Below are positions 37,125 through 48,071 of a stretch of 64,000 bases of DNA, piece after piece. How positions within the stretch are numbered: position 1 is the stretch's first letter; each line of letters starts with the position of its first letter. A program made the position numbers and the translations under genes. The notes below the pieces were generated by a model that was given only the letters and a program-made list of their open reading frames with translations, had not been told where the DNA came from and made no database searches. The stretch is from the NCBI GenBank assembly GCA_014155875.1, contig JACEFZ010022409.1, positions 343,501-407,500 of the forward strand, read 5' to 3'. Source of the stretch: Cepaea nemoralis (lineage: Eukaryota > Mollusca > Gastropoda > Stylommatophora > Helicidae).

Positions 37125-37260
37125 AGGGTGTCCATAGGCTGATGGAGTGTGTTGGACGGAAGCTGGTGGATTCTCCAGGATATTGATAGGGAAAAATAAT
37201 TATAATGTGGGTGTTGACTCCCCTCACTCCAGGGACGACACTTTAAAGGAAGACACGACA
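35133..37260 (+). repeat. Gypsy 5' LTR
   Basis: 2128 bp, starts TGTCACGAGA and ends GACACGACA. Contains an AATAAA signal at 36961 and a long AG run (37048-37115) that the 3' LTR lacks, which explains most of the length difference. Unusually long for a gypsy LTR. A 66-codon ATG frame at 35390-35590 is kept in both LTRs. Confidence 0.93.
36961..36966 (+). terminator. Candidate polyadenylation signal in the 5' LTR
   Basis: AATAAA, also present at 44591 in the 3' LTR, where it would end the element's transcript. Confidence 0.5.
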
Positions 37261-37673
37261 TTATTGGAGGCTCGTAAACGGGGTCTTTGGACAGCGGGAT
37301 CTCTCGTAAACGTGATCTTTGGACAGCGGGATCTCTCGTAAAGGTGATCTTTGGACAGCGGGATCTCTTGTACACGGGATCTTTGGACAGTGGGATCCTC
37401 TGACAACGGAGTCTGTTGACACGGGATCCTTAGTTATAAGACGGAGATATCATATTGGAGAATCCAGCTAGAGTGAATGTGGATAGGGGTTAAGACAAAT
37501 ATCTTACCTGTTCACACTTCACACGTCTGCATAGATCTGTGGTCCTGATTCTACTCTTGTCACTGAGTGAATGTGCTGTGTGTGGTAATATCTAGATTTA
37601 TAGTACTTGGTCATATATCTGTATATTAATTTGCAGTTATATTGTACTCAACCTGCTAGCTTACCTCTATGAA
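37261..37673 (+). other. Gypsy leader with 32-bp tandem repeat
   Basis: Between the LTR and the Gag start. About four units of GATCTTTGGACAGCGGGATC with CTCTCGTAAACGT lie at 37272-37400. A TGG a few bases after the LTR end (37265) could begin the primer-binding site, but I cannot assign the tRNA. Confidence 0.7.
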
Positions 37674-39997
37674 ATGACCACTCCGAAACTAACCACTGCA
37701 GAACTAAGGGCAATGGGGGAAGAAATGGGACTGTCGGGTTCTGCTCTAACGGATTACATACAGGAAGTGGAGAGAGAGAGTATCGTCAAGCAGAAAGGGA
37801 AGATCGAAAGGCCGAGTTGGAATTGAGAAGGATGGAGTTGGAACAAGAAGCTAGGAAATTGGAAGCAGAGCAGGCTGCTAAGAAACTTGAAGCAGAGCAG
37901 GCTGCTAGGAAACTTAAAGCAGAGCAGGCTGCTAGGAAACGTGAAGCTGAGCAGGCTGCTAGGAAACGTGAAGCTGAACAGGCTGCTAAGAAATTAGAAG
38001 CTGAACAGGAAGCACAGAAAAGGGAGCACGAGAACCGGATGCGGGAACTCGAGATCAAGAGGCAATCTAATGGGGAAACTGAGGGAGCAGTTGGAGGTTC
38101 CTCCGTCCCAGGCTCAACCCCAGCAGGTGGACCTAGTTACCATGCTATGAAGTTCCCTCTAGCGGTCTACGAGGAGGACAAAGAGAAGATTGACCAGTAC
38201 CTACAATGCTTCGAGGCCATGTCCGTGGCTATGGGTCTGGAGCGTAACAAATGGAATCTCAAGCTATCTCAGGGATTACGCGGGACCGGCTACGAGGTTT
38301 ATTCTCGCCTGCCACCAGGACATGAGAACAATTATGACGAGTTGAAGACGGCTCTTCTGAAACGATTCGAAGTTACGTCACATACCTACCAGAAAAAATT
38401 TCAAGTAGCGAAACGAGAACCGGGGGAGTTGTTTGCCGCCTACAGTTTGCGTCTAAAATCCTATCTCCATAAGTGGATGGATTTGGCTGGGTTCGCACAT
38501 GACTATGAGAGTCTGGAAGAGCTCATGGTGGTCGACCAGCTGAAGAAGCAAATGTCTAAACCTCTCAGGACGTTCCTGGGAGAACAAGGAGCGGAACGTA
38601 TTGGGGAACCGGGGGAGTTGTTTGCCGCCTACAGTTTGCGTATAAAATCCTATCTCCATAAGTGGATGGATTTGGCTGGGTTGGCACATGACTTTGAGAG
38701 TCTGGAAGAGCTCATGATGGTCGACCAGCTGAAGAAGCAAATGTCTACACCTCTCAGGACGTTCCTGGGAGAACAAGGACCGGAACGTATTGGGGAACCG
38801 GGGGAGTTGTTTGCCGCCTACAGTTTGCGTCTAACATCCTATCTCCATAAGTGGATGGATTTGGCTGGGTTCGCACATGACTATGAGAGTCTGGAAGAGC
38901 TCATGGTGGTCGACCAGCTGAAGAAGCAAATGTCTAAACCTCTCAGGACGTTCCTGGGAGAACACGGAGCGGAACGTATTGACCTCGTGACAAAATTAGC
39001 AGAACGGTTCGTCGAGGTACATGGGGAGGCAGGGGAAAACCTTTCCACCAACACCAAAAGTCAAGAGAAACATGATAAGAAGAAAGCCAAAAACTCAGGA
39101 ACCAAAAAGTGGGAACCTTATGTGCAAAAATCAGAGGATAGTTCAGAGAAGAAGAAGAAGGAGGGAAGCAAGAGCACTTCAAGCTCTACACCAAAACAAC
39201 CGTGGTCGGAGAAGTGGTGTTCAATTTGTAAGTCACCCTCTCACAATACGAGGGACTGCAAATCGAAGGCTAAGAGCCCTCACTTCGCAGCATGTCAAGT
39301 GACTTCCAAGGAGGTTGTCACGGAAAATGCCAAGGTCAACAAGGAAGCTCGCCACCAGGAGAGCTCACTCAAGTCCGGCACTAGAAAATCTAGGACAGGG
39401 AAATGGTGCAACCAATGCAAGTCAAACACGCACAATGCTATTGACTGCAAGGGAAAGTCAGGAGACTCTAAATTCGTCGTGTGCCCTGGGAAACCTAAGG
39501 TGGAGCCCGCGGAACAGGTCGCGGCCGAGGAAGAGACTCCAGACCAGGAAAAACCACCTGTAGTGGAATTGGTAGAGGTTAACGGTCGTCAAGTGGAGTG
39601 TTTGTACGACACAGGACTGGACGGGGAGGCCGTGATATCTGCGGATCTGGTACATCCAGAACAATTCACAGGTGAGACCATGGAGATACAGCCTGCACAG
39701 AAGAGTGCTGTGGCCATGAAGTTGCCCATTGCTAATGTGGAGATTCGGTCAAGGTATCTCACCGGCACAATCAAGGCCGCTGTATTGACCGATCCCATTT
39801 TTCCCGTCATCCTTGGTTGCCGGTATGTCTTTCTGGGAATGCCCAGGGAGCCAATCCATATGGGAGCAATACAGAATCGCTCTCATACGAGAACGGAAGA
39901 GGCAGAATCAATTGTGACTAACCCACTGCCTGGGGGGCTACGAACTGCCCAGAGTGAGGATGCTACTTTACGTCCTTGCTACAAAAAGCTGCAGTAA
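37674..39997 (+). pseudogene. Gypsy Gag-protease (Gmr1/SCAN-related), frameshifted
   Basis: The probable start is ATG 37674 (MTTPKLTTAELRAMGEEMGL). The frame shifts in an AG run at 37769-37780, after which 726 codons stay open. Order: Lys/Glu/Ala coiled coil with heptad-like repeats (37830-38060); capsid region with SCAN-like features (ESLEELMVVDQLKKQMSKPL); two CCHC knuckles, WCSICKSPSHNTRDC at about 39215 and WCNQCKSNTHNAIDC at about 39404, both C-x2-C-x4-H-x4-C; then an aspartic protease (LYDTGLDGEAVIS at about 39605, VILGCRYV at about 39808). The capsid segment is tripled (38417-38983). A TAA closes the frame at 39995. Confidence 0.9.
38417..38983 (+). repeat. Three tandem 189-bp units inside gag
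   Basis: Units start at GAACCGGGGGAG at 38417, 38606 and 38795, exactly 189 bp (63 codons) apart, each from EPGELFAAYS to the AERI end. The frame is kept. Unit 2 differs from unit 1 at six sites and unit 3 from unit 1 at two, all amino-acid changing. Confidence 0.97.
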
Positions 39998-41200
39998 AGT
40001 GCCGATCCGCCAGGACGGGGTGAGTACTACATGAAGGATAGGATACTCTACAGGAGAGCAGGAAGAGGAGACAACCTATACGGTCAGTTGGTCGTCCCGA
40101 AAGCTCACCGGTCCCAGATTCTTCATATGGGGCATACCATCTCCTTTAGTGGACATATGGGTATTGCCGCCACCATGCAGCGGATTTCCTGCCATTACTA
40201 TTGGCCGGGAATGACAGAAGATGTGCGTCGGTATGTGAAGTCATGCCCTTAGTGCCAGAGGGTGGCACCGAAACACTGGACAGCACTGGTGGTCTTGGGT
40301 GAGATGCCCATTATGAACTCTCCTTTCGAGAGGGTAGCCATCGATATCGTGGGTCCACTTCCCAGGACTAGGAAGAGGAACCTGTATATTCTCACAATGG
40401 TGGATTGCTGTACAATGTGGGGTGAAGCCATACCGTTGACCACGATTGACTAGAAACGAGTGGCGGACGCACTGATGGAGGCCTTTACCAGATTAGGCTT
40501 CCCTGATCAAATTCTGACGGACAATGGATCTCAGTTTTGTGGAAAACTCATGGAGGAGGTATTTAGAGTGTTTCACTCTAACCACATACATACCAGCCCT
40601 TACCACCCTCAAGCCAATGGACAAGTAGAGCGTTTCAACGGCACGTTGATGACAATGCTCAGGAAACTAGCGCAGGAAAAACCTGATAGGTGAGATGAAT
40701 ATATCCCAGCAGCCCTCTTTGCTTATCGGGAAGTTCCTCATGGCTCTACAGGACTACCACCCGCTACGTTGCTGTTTGGTCGTCCAATCAAAGGACCGTT
40801 GGAAGCCATGTTGAGGAGTTGGACTGAAGAGGGGATGTCAGAAGAAGTGATATCTTCTTACAAATATGTAGAGGAACTGAAAGAAAAACTTCACAAGGGA
40901 TGGACTCTGGCGAATCAAAACTTGAAAAAGGCCAGAAAAAGACATGCGGCTTACTACAACCGTAGGTCTAAAGAAAGATCTCTAGAGGTGGGAGACAAAG
41001 TCTTGTTGCTACTCCCATCGGGAAACAACAAACTGGAGATAGGTTGGCAAGGACCATTTCCCGTGGAAAGGGTGATATCCAGAACCAACTATCAGATCCG
41101 GATCCGGGGACAGTCGAAGATTTTCCATATCAATTTCTTGCGGAAATACGAAGAGAGACCGGGAGACAAGGCAGCGCACCTCATGGCAATGGCAGTTGCA
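39998..41200 (+). pseudogene. Gypsy integrase, with three internal stops
   Basis: In the same frame as Gag. Zinc-binding HHCC domain at 40100-40260 (HMGHTISFSGHMGIAA, then CP-stop-CQR); catalytic core with Asp at 40343 (VAIDIVGPLP), Asp at 40520 (ILTDNGSQF) and Glu at 40628 (NGQVERFNG); then the C-terminal module GDKVLLLLPSGNNKLEIGWQ with GPFPVERVIS and IFHINFLRKYEERPG. Stops: TAG 40250 inside the C-x2-C motif, TAG 40451, and TGA 40691 at a position that is Trp in relatives. CAG-to-TAG and TGG-to-TGA fit C-to-T type decay. D, D and E are all kept. Confidence 0.9.
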
Positions 41201-41935
41201 GTGGAGACGGAAGTGGGAACCAACGAGGGCAGGGAATATCCCTTGGTACACCAGGAAACCTATAGGGAAGTACAAGTGAACCCTGATCTGACCTCCCCGG
41301 AGAGGGTAAAAATAACCCAGGTTCTCAAGTCTCATGAGGAGATACTGACTGATAAACCAGGACGAACCAGGTTGGTTGAGTTCGAGATGAATTTGACCAC
41401 ACAGGAGCCTGTTCGCCAAAAGGTTTACCCAGTGCCATTCTCTAAGGAAAAGGCCCTGGAGGAGGAAATACAAAAACTGCTGGGTGATGACGTGATTGCA
41501 CCATCCACATCCCCATACAACGCGGGGGTAGTTTTGTTACGAAAACCAAGTGGAGAACACCGGTTGTGTATAGATTACCGACTTCTGAACAGTCATACAC
41601 AGTTTCAGGTGGAACCTTTGCCGAATCCAACTCAGTTATTCGCTAGGCTCCATAAGGCTCGGTACTTTTCAAAGGTGGATCTGAGTCGGGGGTACTATCA
41701 GACACCAGTCAAACCGGAGATTCGACCACTGTTGGCCTTCAGTACACCCAGTGGACACTACGAATTCAAGGTCATGTCCTTTGGACTCAGCAATGCACCT
41801 AGTGTGTTTACACGCATGATGAGGACTTTACTTGATCCTTTACAGGATCCGTCCATCATCTCATTCATGGATGATATTCTGATTTCCAGTGACAGCTTGG
41901 ATGACCACTTGCAATCCTTGGAGAGAAGTGTTTAA
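41200..41935 (+). pseudogene. Gypsy reverse transcriptase
   Basis: Directly fused in frame to the integrase C-terminus. RT blocks: VYPVPFSKEKALEEEIQKLL, VVLLRKPSGEHRLCIDYRLL, YFSKVDLSRGYYQTPV, FGLSNAPSVFTRMM and the catalytic SFMDDILISS (FMDD at 41864-41875). The frame is lost at about 41925-41935, continuing in the +1 frame with VFNRLKEAGLTARPTKCMIG. The position after integrase is the main diagnostic of the Gmr1-type order. Confidence 0.92.
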
Positions 41936-42696
41936 TAGACTCAAGGAAGCAGGGCTTACCGCTCGTCCAACCAAGTGCATGATTGGTTACCAGACTCTGG
42001 AATTTCTAGGACACACCATCACTCCAGGACACATTGTCCCAGAAGAGAAGAACCTGGAGAAAATCAGAAATGCACCAAGGCCAAAAACGAAGAAGGATGT
42101 GCGATACTTTTCTCTCGTTGTGTGGGTTCTGCCACAAATTTATCCCACATTTCACTGAACTGGGAGCTCCATTGACGGAAACCTTGAAAAAGGGATTCCC
42201 GGACCAAATCATTTGGACACCGGAATGTGAGACTGCCTATAGTCAGTTAAAGGAGGCCTTGGTCAGCAAGCCTGTATTGCAGCTCCCGGACCTTTCCAAA
42301 CCATTTGTGTTGAGAACAGATGCGAGTGGGATTGGAATTGGGGCAGCCCTGTTACAGGAAGGGAAAGACGATGCTTCGGTTTTGAAACCTGTGGCATACG
42401 CAAGCAAGAAACTACTCCAGGCTGAGAGGAATTATTCAACCGTCGAGAGAGAGTGCCTGTCTCTTGTATGGGCAGTGCAAAAATTCCAGCCCTATTTGTA
42501 TGGAGTTAAGTTTCGAGTCCAGTCGGATCATCAGCCCCTGATGTTCCTGGCTACTTCTCAGAAGCTCAACGCCCGTTTGATGCGGTGGTCGTTGCTACTT
42601 CAACCTTATAATTTCACAGTGGAGTACATTCCTGGAAAGGAAAATGTTGGAGCGGACTTCTTGTCAAGACACCCAGCTCCTGAAGAAGAGGAATGA
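41936..42696 (+). pseudogene. Gypsy RT thumb and RNase H, frameshifted
   Basis: The RT tail reads LEFLGHTITPGHIVPEEKNL in one frame, shifts again at about 42108-42115, then gives the tether GFCHKFIPHFTELGAPLTE and RNase H: PFVLRTDASGIGIGAALLQE, NYSTVERECLSLVWAVQKF, FRVQSDHQPLMFLA and the end GKENVGADFLSRHPAP. All four acidic residues (Asp in TDAS, Glu in VERE, Asp in SDHQ, Asp in GADF) are present. Nothing follows but the purine tract, so RNase H is the last domain. Confidence 0.92.
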
Positions 42697-42747
42697 ATCA
42701 TCTGGATTGAACTCATGGTGGAGAAGAGTGAGATGGACTACTCTCTT

Positions 42748-42760
42748 AAGAGGGGGCCTA
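42748..42760 (+). other. Polypurine tract
   Basis: AAGAGGGGGCC directly before the 3' LTR; primes plus-strand DNA synthesis in LTR retrotransposons. Confidence 0.85.
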
Positions 42761-44832
42761 TGTCACGAGATTGCCATGAGTTAACCAGATAATGATAATA
42801 CAGAAAGTTTGCTTAGCGCATATTTTCTAGGCCACAACAGTTGTACAAAATACAGATAGAACCCGTCAGATCCTGGTTACAATCAGATATCAGACAATCC
42901 CAGGTCGGGCAAAAATAACAGCTGCAGATGTGTAGGGGAAGTGAGTGAGATGAATTCATACATCGCTTTGACAGTTTATCAACAGTCGGATACAAGTAGA
43001 ATGGCCCAGCTCGGGACATGAAACAGTCCGTCTGTCATTTAGAGTTCCGGACATCAAGCGAAATGGCGGCTGGGGTTGTCACCACTCGACAGAAGATTGG
43101 CGGCTTGTTGTGGAAACCCGTTGTTGGGAGCATACAGGAACTCGCTAGCTTGTTGTGGGAGTCAAAACAAGTGATGACAACTCTGACATTGATTGAGCCA
43201 GGGAAGATAGATTCCTGACAAGGGATAACCTGCCCAAAATAACACCTGTGTGGACATAAAGAATAACGTCACGTGACCAATTTTAGGCGTTTGCCAAAAA
43301 CCATGATTGGGAGAGACAGTGTAACTCAAACAGTGGATTTGGGCGGACGTGCTTTGGCACTGCAGTTAGGGAGTGGAATAATATCTACCGTGTGCGAATT
43401 GGGTTAATTTAATTTTACACGTGCCTGTCATGGCAAGAGTAGATGTGATTTGATCTAACTGCGGTGTTGCCTAAGGTAGTTATATTGTATAATTAGTCCT
43501 AATTAGTTTAGGCAGTAGCATGGTTGAAACTAGCTAGAGTAGGGAAGTGATACTTGGCTCTGTTGGTTGAAAATAGATTAGTGAAGTATTGATAAGCTTT
43601 ACTAGTTGAGAATTGAGTAATGAGGGATAATTGGGATATTCCAGTGGGTGTCCCTGGTGGGCGGGGTTCCGCATTCTGTTTGTTGATTTTTTTTTCTTGT
43701 CTTGGCCTGATGATAACCAATGTGTTGAGTCATCTGTCCCTGACAGAGTTAGGTTCATTGTATTTTGCTGAGCAAGGGCCAATGGCCACGATCATCTAAT
43801 AGAGATCAGTGACGGGGAGGCTATCACCAGTTGTATGATCTATTTTACAGGTTCCCTCTGGTCGGGATGAAGAACACAAAACAATTGTAAATCCTATCCC
43901 GGATAAATTATGATGCAGAGAGATTGGCCAGCAACCTTCTAAATGGGTCTATGCTAGAAGAAGCTGATAAACATTGCTCAGTGGAGCTGAATGGTAGAAG
44001 TATCCTACAGGATAAGTACCGACTGAGTTGTAGGTCATACCAGTCTTTAACACACCAGTAGTGATGGATGTTCAGTCCACGTAGGACTAGAACAGTAGCG
44101 ACTGATGTTCACATTGGAGGAAAGATAACATTTAAGTGTAGTTGTTCCACATATCAAGGAAATTATAACGTTAAGACAATAACGAGAAAACAAGAAAACT
44201 ATAGAACATTTCGCAAGAAGGAAAAACGTTATGTTCATAGGACAGTGTTCCATGTTTTTTTTCACTGCGCAGGAATTATGAAGTCTGAGTTTCTATAAAC
44301 TATTAGGAACAGTTGTGTTAGGAACAATAATAGTATCTTTCACGGATTATATATTTGAATGGGATTCAGATCTCATGGTCATCAGAGCTCCTGGAGGAGG
44401 ACATGTCTGGAGAGAAGGACACGACTTCGGTGAGGTCCATTGTGCTGATTCTTGTGATGTCGTGTAATCCTTGCCATGATGAGTGGACTCTGAACATGAA
44501 CTCTGTGGTCTGACCTATACATTTACATTAGAATACACGACACACATTTACTTCGCACACACGTCTCATATACGTTACACTTTTTCTTTTAATAAATTAA
44601 TCTTTATTAATTTTTAGAAGCAAGAGTTGTTGAATATGTTGCGTCTGGGGAGAATGAGAGGGGCATAGTATGACAGTGAAAGAGTGATAGGAAAAGGTGT
44701 CCATGGGCTGATGGAGTGTGTTGGACGGAAGCTGGTGGATTCTCCAGGATATTGATAGGGGAAAAAAAAATTATAATGTGGGTGTTGACTCCCCTCACGC
44801 CAGGGACGAAACTTTTAAAGGAAGACACGACA
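42761..44832 (+). repeat. Gypsy 3' LTR
   Basis: 2072 bp, TGTCACGAGA to GACACGACA. It keeps the 66-codon frame (43018-43218) with two substitutions relative to the 5' copy. It carries a 6-bp-class insertion (GAGAAGG) near 44412 absent from the 5' LTR and lacks the long AG run. Confidence 0.93.
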
Positions 44833-45920
44833 GTTATGTCCTTATATTTCCACCCACGTCATGTCATTACATCTCCACCACCCACGTCATGTCCTTACAT
44901 CTCCACCCACGTCATGTCCTTACATCTCCAACCACTTCATGTCCTTACATCTCCACCCACGTCATGTCCTTACATCTCCAACCACGTCATGTCCTTACAT
45001 CTCCACCCACGTCATGTCCTTACATCTCCATCCACCTCATGTCGTTACATCTCCATCCACGTCATGTCCTTACATCTCCACTCACGTCATGTCCTTACAT
45101 CTCCACCCACGTCATTTCGTTACATCTCCATCCACGTCATGTCCTTACATCTCCATCCACGTCATGTCCTTACATCTCCACCCACGTCATGTCTTTACAT
45201 CTCCACCCACGTCATGTCCTTACATCTCCACCACCCACATCACGTCCTTACATCTCCACCCACGTCATGTCCTTACATCTCCACCAACGTCATGTCCTTA
45301 CATCTCCAACAGCGTCTTGTCCTTACATCTCCAACCACGTCATGTCCTTACATCTCCAACTACGTCATGTCCTTACATCTCCACCCACGTCATGTCCTTA
45401 CATCACCACCCACGTCATGTCCTTACATCTCCACCCACGTCATGTCCTTACATCTCCAACCACGTCGTGTCCTTACATCTCCACCCACGTCATGTCATTA
45501 CATCTCCAACCACGTCATGTCTTTACATCTCCACCCACGTCATGTCCTTACATCTCCACCCACGTCATGCCCTTACATCTCCACCCACGTCATGTCCTTA
45601 CATCTCCACCCACATCATGTCCTTACATGTCCCCTCACGTCATATCCTTACATATCCCCTCACGTCATGTCCTTACATCTCCACCCACGTCATGTCCTTA
45701 CATCTCTACCCACGTCATGTCCTTACATTTCCCCTCACGTCATGTCCTTACATCTCCAACCACGTCATGTCCTTACATCTCCATCCACGTCATGCCCTTA
45801 CATCTCCCCTCACGTCATGTCCTTACATCTCCACCCACGTCATGTTCTTACATTTCCCCTCACGTCATGTCCTTACATCTCCACCCACGTCATGTCCTTA
45901 CATCTCTGCTCACGCCATGC
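44833..45920. repeat. 25-bp minisatellite Ms2, right part
   Basis: About 43 units; from 45630 a CCCCTCACGTCAT variant alternates with the common one. The last units are degenerate (CATCTCTGCTCACGCCATGC). Frames of 382-544 codons here are artefacts. Confidence 0.96.
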
Positions 45921-46029
45921 TCGGTTTTGCCCATATATGCCTGCTCTCTGAATGCCCCGGCCTTGACCTGCCAGCTCGTTACCTTGGAATTCTTCCCCAA
46001 CTGCACTGAACATACAGGGTATGCTAATT

Positions 46030-46068
<39 letters not shown>

Positions 46069-46087
46069 GCCTGCCTGCCTGCCTGCC

Positions 46088-46138
<51 letters not shown>

Positions 46139-46139
46139 T
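46030..46139. repeat. (CTGT)n tetranucleotide with CTGC core
   Basis: About 27 units with a block of five CTGC. Confidence 0.97.
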
Positions 46140-46384
46140 ATATCTGAATGTCTTTACTATCCTCTGTGCCCTATTTCTTTCCTTATTTGCGTGCCATCTG
46201 TCTGTCTATCCACCCGTCTCTGTATCTTGTCTCTATTTACTACAGTAAGAACAACAAGGAACTCCATTTGCTCATACAAAAGAGCCACTGACCTAATTCC
46301 CTCGACGCTGTCCTATACTGCAATGGATGAACTACCAAAGATCGAGAACTAGACCTTTTCTGTAATACGATCGCAAGTAACAAA

Positions 46385-46420
46385 ATTGACGTTTCGGCTA
46401 AAGCCTGCGTCAGCACAGGG
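46385..46420 (-). ncRNA. Degenerate hammerhead-ribozyme-like core, possible Penelope-like element end
   Basis: The minus strand reads CTGACGC, then AGGCTTTAGCC (a short stem-loop), then GAAACGTC. This follows the hammerhead order CTGANGA - stem II - GAAA - stem III/cleavage site seen in the terminal repeats of Penelope-like elements. One invariant A is C here, so activity is unlikely. No RT or GIY-YIG frame is recognisable nearby. Confidence 0.45.
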
Positions 46421-46920
46421 AAAAAAAACACCGACTATATCCTTGTTGTGGACTGGACGCGTCTTTTATTGGATGTGCGTGTATGATTCCAACACGGCGA
46501 TCCTCTGTTGGCCTGTTTCCGATACATTATATTCTATTGTGTCTGTAGATTATTCAATACTTTAATATAAATAGAACCGAATATGAATGCTAATTTCCCC
46601 CCCCCCCTTTTTTTTTCCACACCGAAATTTAATCACTGTACACGTTATATTGAAAATGTGTTACAGAATTACAGTACTTTCATTTGATAACGGCGGAAAG
46701 CCCACTAGTTTGAGGAACACGACATTTAATGGATATATGTTACTTAATAACAGCACCAAGTGAAATCAAATGCAATATGTGTTCTCATTAAACATTGAAT
46801 TTTTAACTAAATTTAGGCAGGCATACAATTCTTTAAAAGCCAAGTCTGTTTACATTGTCTTCCTGTTTTTTTCTTTCCTTCTTTCTGTCCCTGTCGTTAG
46901 TTATTATTACCTGTCTGTCT
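46421..46920. other. Unassigned, no gene recognised
   Basis: A poly-C/poly-T run near 46597-46616. Nothing else. Confidence 0.3.
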
Positions 46921-47155
46921 GGAAGAGAAAATATAAAACAACAGAAAGACGATGATAGCTGATGACTGGAAGAGAAAATAGAAAACAACAGACATACGAT
47001 GATAACTGATGACTGGGAGAGAAAGTAGTAAACAACAGACAGACGATTATAACTAATGACTAGGAGAGAAAGTAAAAAAACAACAGATAGACGATGGTAA
47101 CAGATGACTGGGATAGAAATAAAAAAACAACAACAGACAGACGATGGTAACTGAG
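46921..47155. repeat. About 46-bp minisatellite
   Basis: Five diverged units with AAACAACAGACAGACGATG and GATGACTGGGAGAGAAAGTA. Confidence 0.88.
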
Positions 47156-48071
47156 GTCTGGCGGTGACACAGACATAATACAATGGGATCACCTAATGTC
47201 GGCACTTCTATCATCACGAAATAGCCTGCGATATTTGTCTAAGAGGCTGAAGATTACCTCGACCTGTAGGTCACCAGCCTGTTAGGAGATGAGTAACTGT
47301 TGTCGACTGAACGAGAGTTAATGCAGTATTGGTTGTGATAGTGTCGGCAGACACAGCTTAGCCATTCCAAGACGCTAGTAGATTACCCAGCTAAGGTCTG
47401 TTCTCTGGTTTATGAAAGCACATATAGAAAATGAGAAATATCGCAAGTATCAAAAGCCGCATTCTGAGTAGTTGTATGTGGACTGTTCTTCTTTAAGGGT
47501 GCCAATGCTAAGTAATCTTCTTCTTCTTTTTCTTCTTTCCTGCTCCATTTACCTAAGTGAAATAAAATGTTAGGAGAGATGTTAGGATTTTTGTTCGCTC
47601 TTTCCAATGGCCGTTGTAAGTTGGTCTTCCTTTCCCTAATGTTGTTCTTGAAACCACCACTCCATCTTTTACATGTTCTTCCCCTTGCTCTGTATCTACT
47701 ATATTTCTTCAGCATGGATCTTTGTTTGTTTGTTGTTGCTGTCGTTTTAAGGATGGCACAACGGGGAGAAGAAATTGTAGGAGCAAACCAACATCGGTGT
47801 ACCGACCTCCTTTGGACTTCCGGTCGCCAACATGGCTGTTAGGCGTTGAACCGTTAAGGCCTGTGGCGTATTTACGCGTGTAGCTACGGTTTGCAATCGC
47901 ATTTCCTCATGTTGGACTGGTAGTATATGGTTCCGTCGCCTTGCTACTGAGTGCGTGGGCGACACTGTGAGCTGTGAAATTCGCGTAGGAAGCTTCTACA
48001 TCTGTATACAGTGACCTGCTTGTTCGGAACAATGGCTACCAGCTGTTGCTGAATTGACTGATTAGCCTTTT
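47156..48071. other. Unassigned; possible LINE remnant on the minus strand
   Basis: The minus strand at 47560-47715 gives YRARGRTCKRWSGGFKNNI, faintly like the GRP(x)xRW(x)DD block near LINE C-termini, followed by a GAAGAAG-rich end. Too weak to call. Nothing else recognised. Confidence 0.3.

Larger units (their letters stand above)
35133..44832 (+). mobile_element. Gmr1-like Ty3/gypsy retrotransposon, 9.7 kb, inserted in Ms2
   Basis: LTR 35133-37260, Gag-protease 37674-39997, integrase 39998-41200, reverse transcriptase 41200-41935, RNase H 41936-42696, purine tract 42748-42758, LTR 42761-44832. Flanking 5-mers GTCAT and GTTAT are a probable target-site duplication with one change. Integrase precedes RT, the order known from Gmr1-like gypsy elements; ordinary gypsy has RT first. 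No envelope gene. LTRs look about 98 percent identical where I compared them, so the insertion is fairly recent, but at least seven lesions break the coding region. Confidence 0.92.

Noticed and set aside
35133..44832. Endogenous retrovirus
   Set aside because: No envelope frame after RNase H; the purine tract and LTR follow within about 65 bp.
44716..46352. Open frames of 382-544 codons in Ms2 (HVMSLHLHPR-like)
   Set aside because: A 25-bp unit without stops opens three frames equally; pure repeat artefact.
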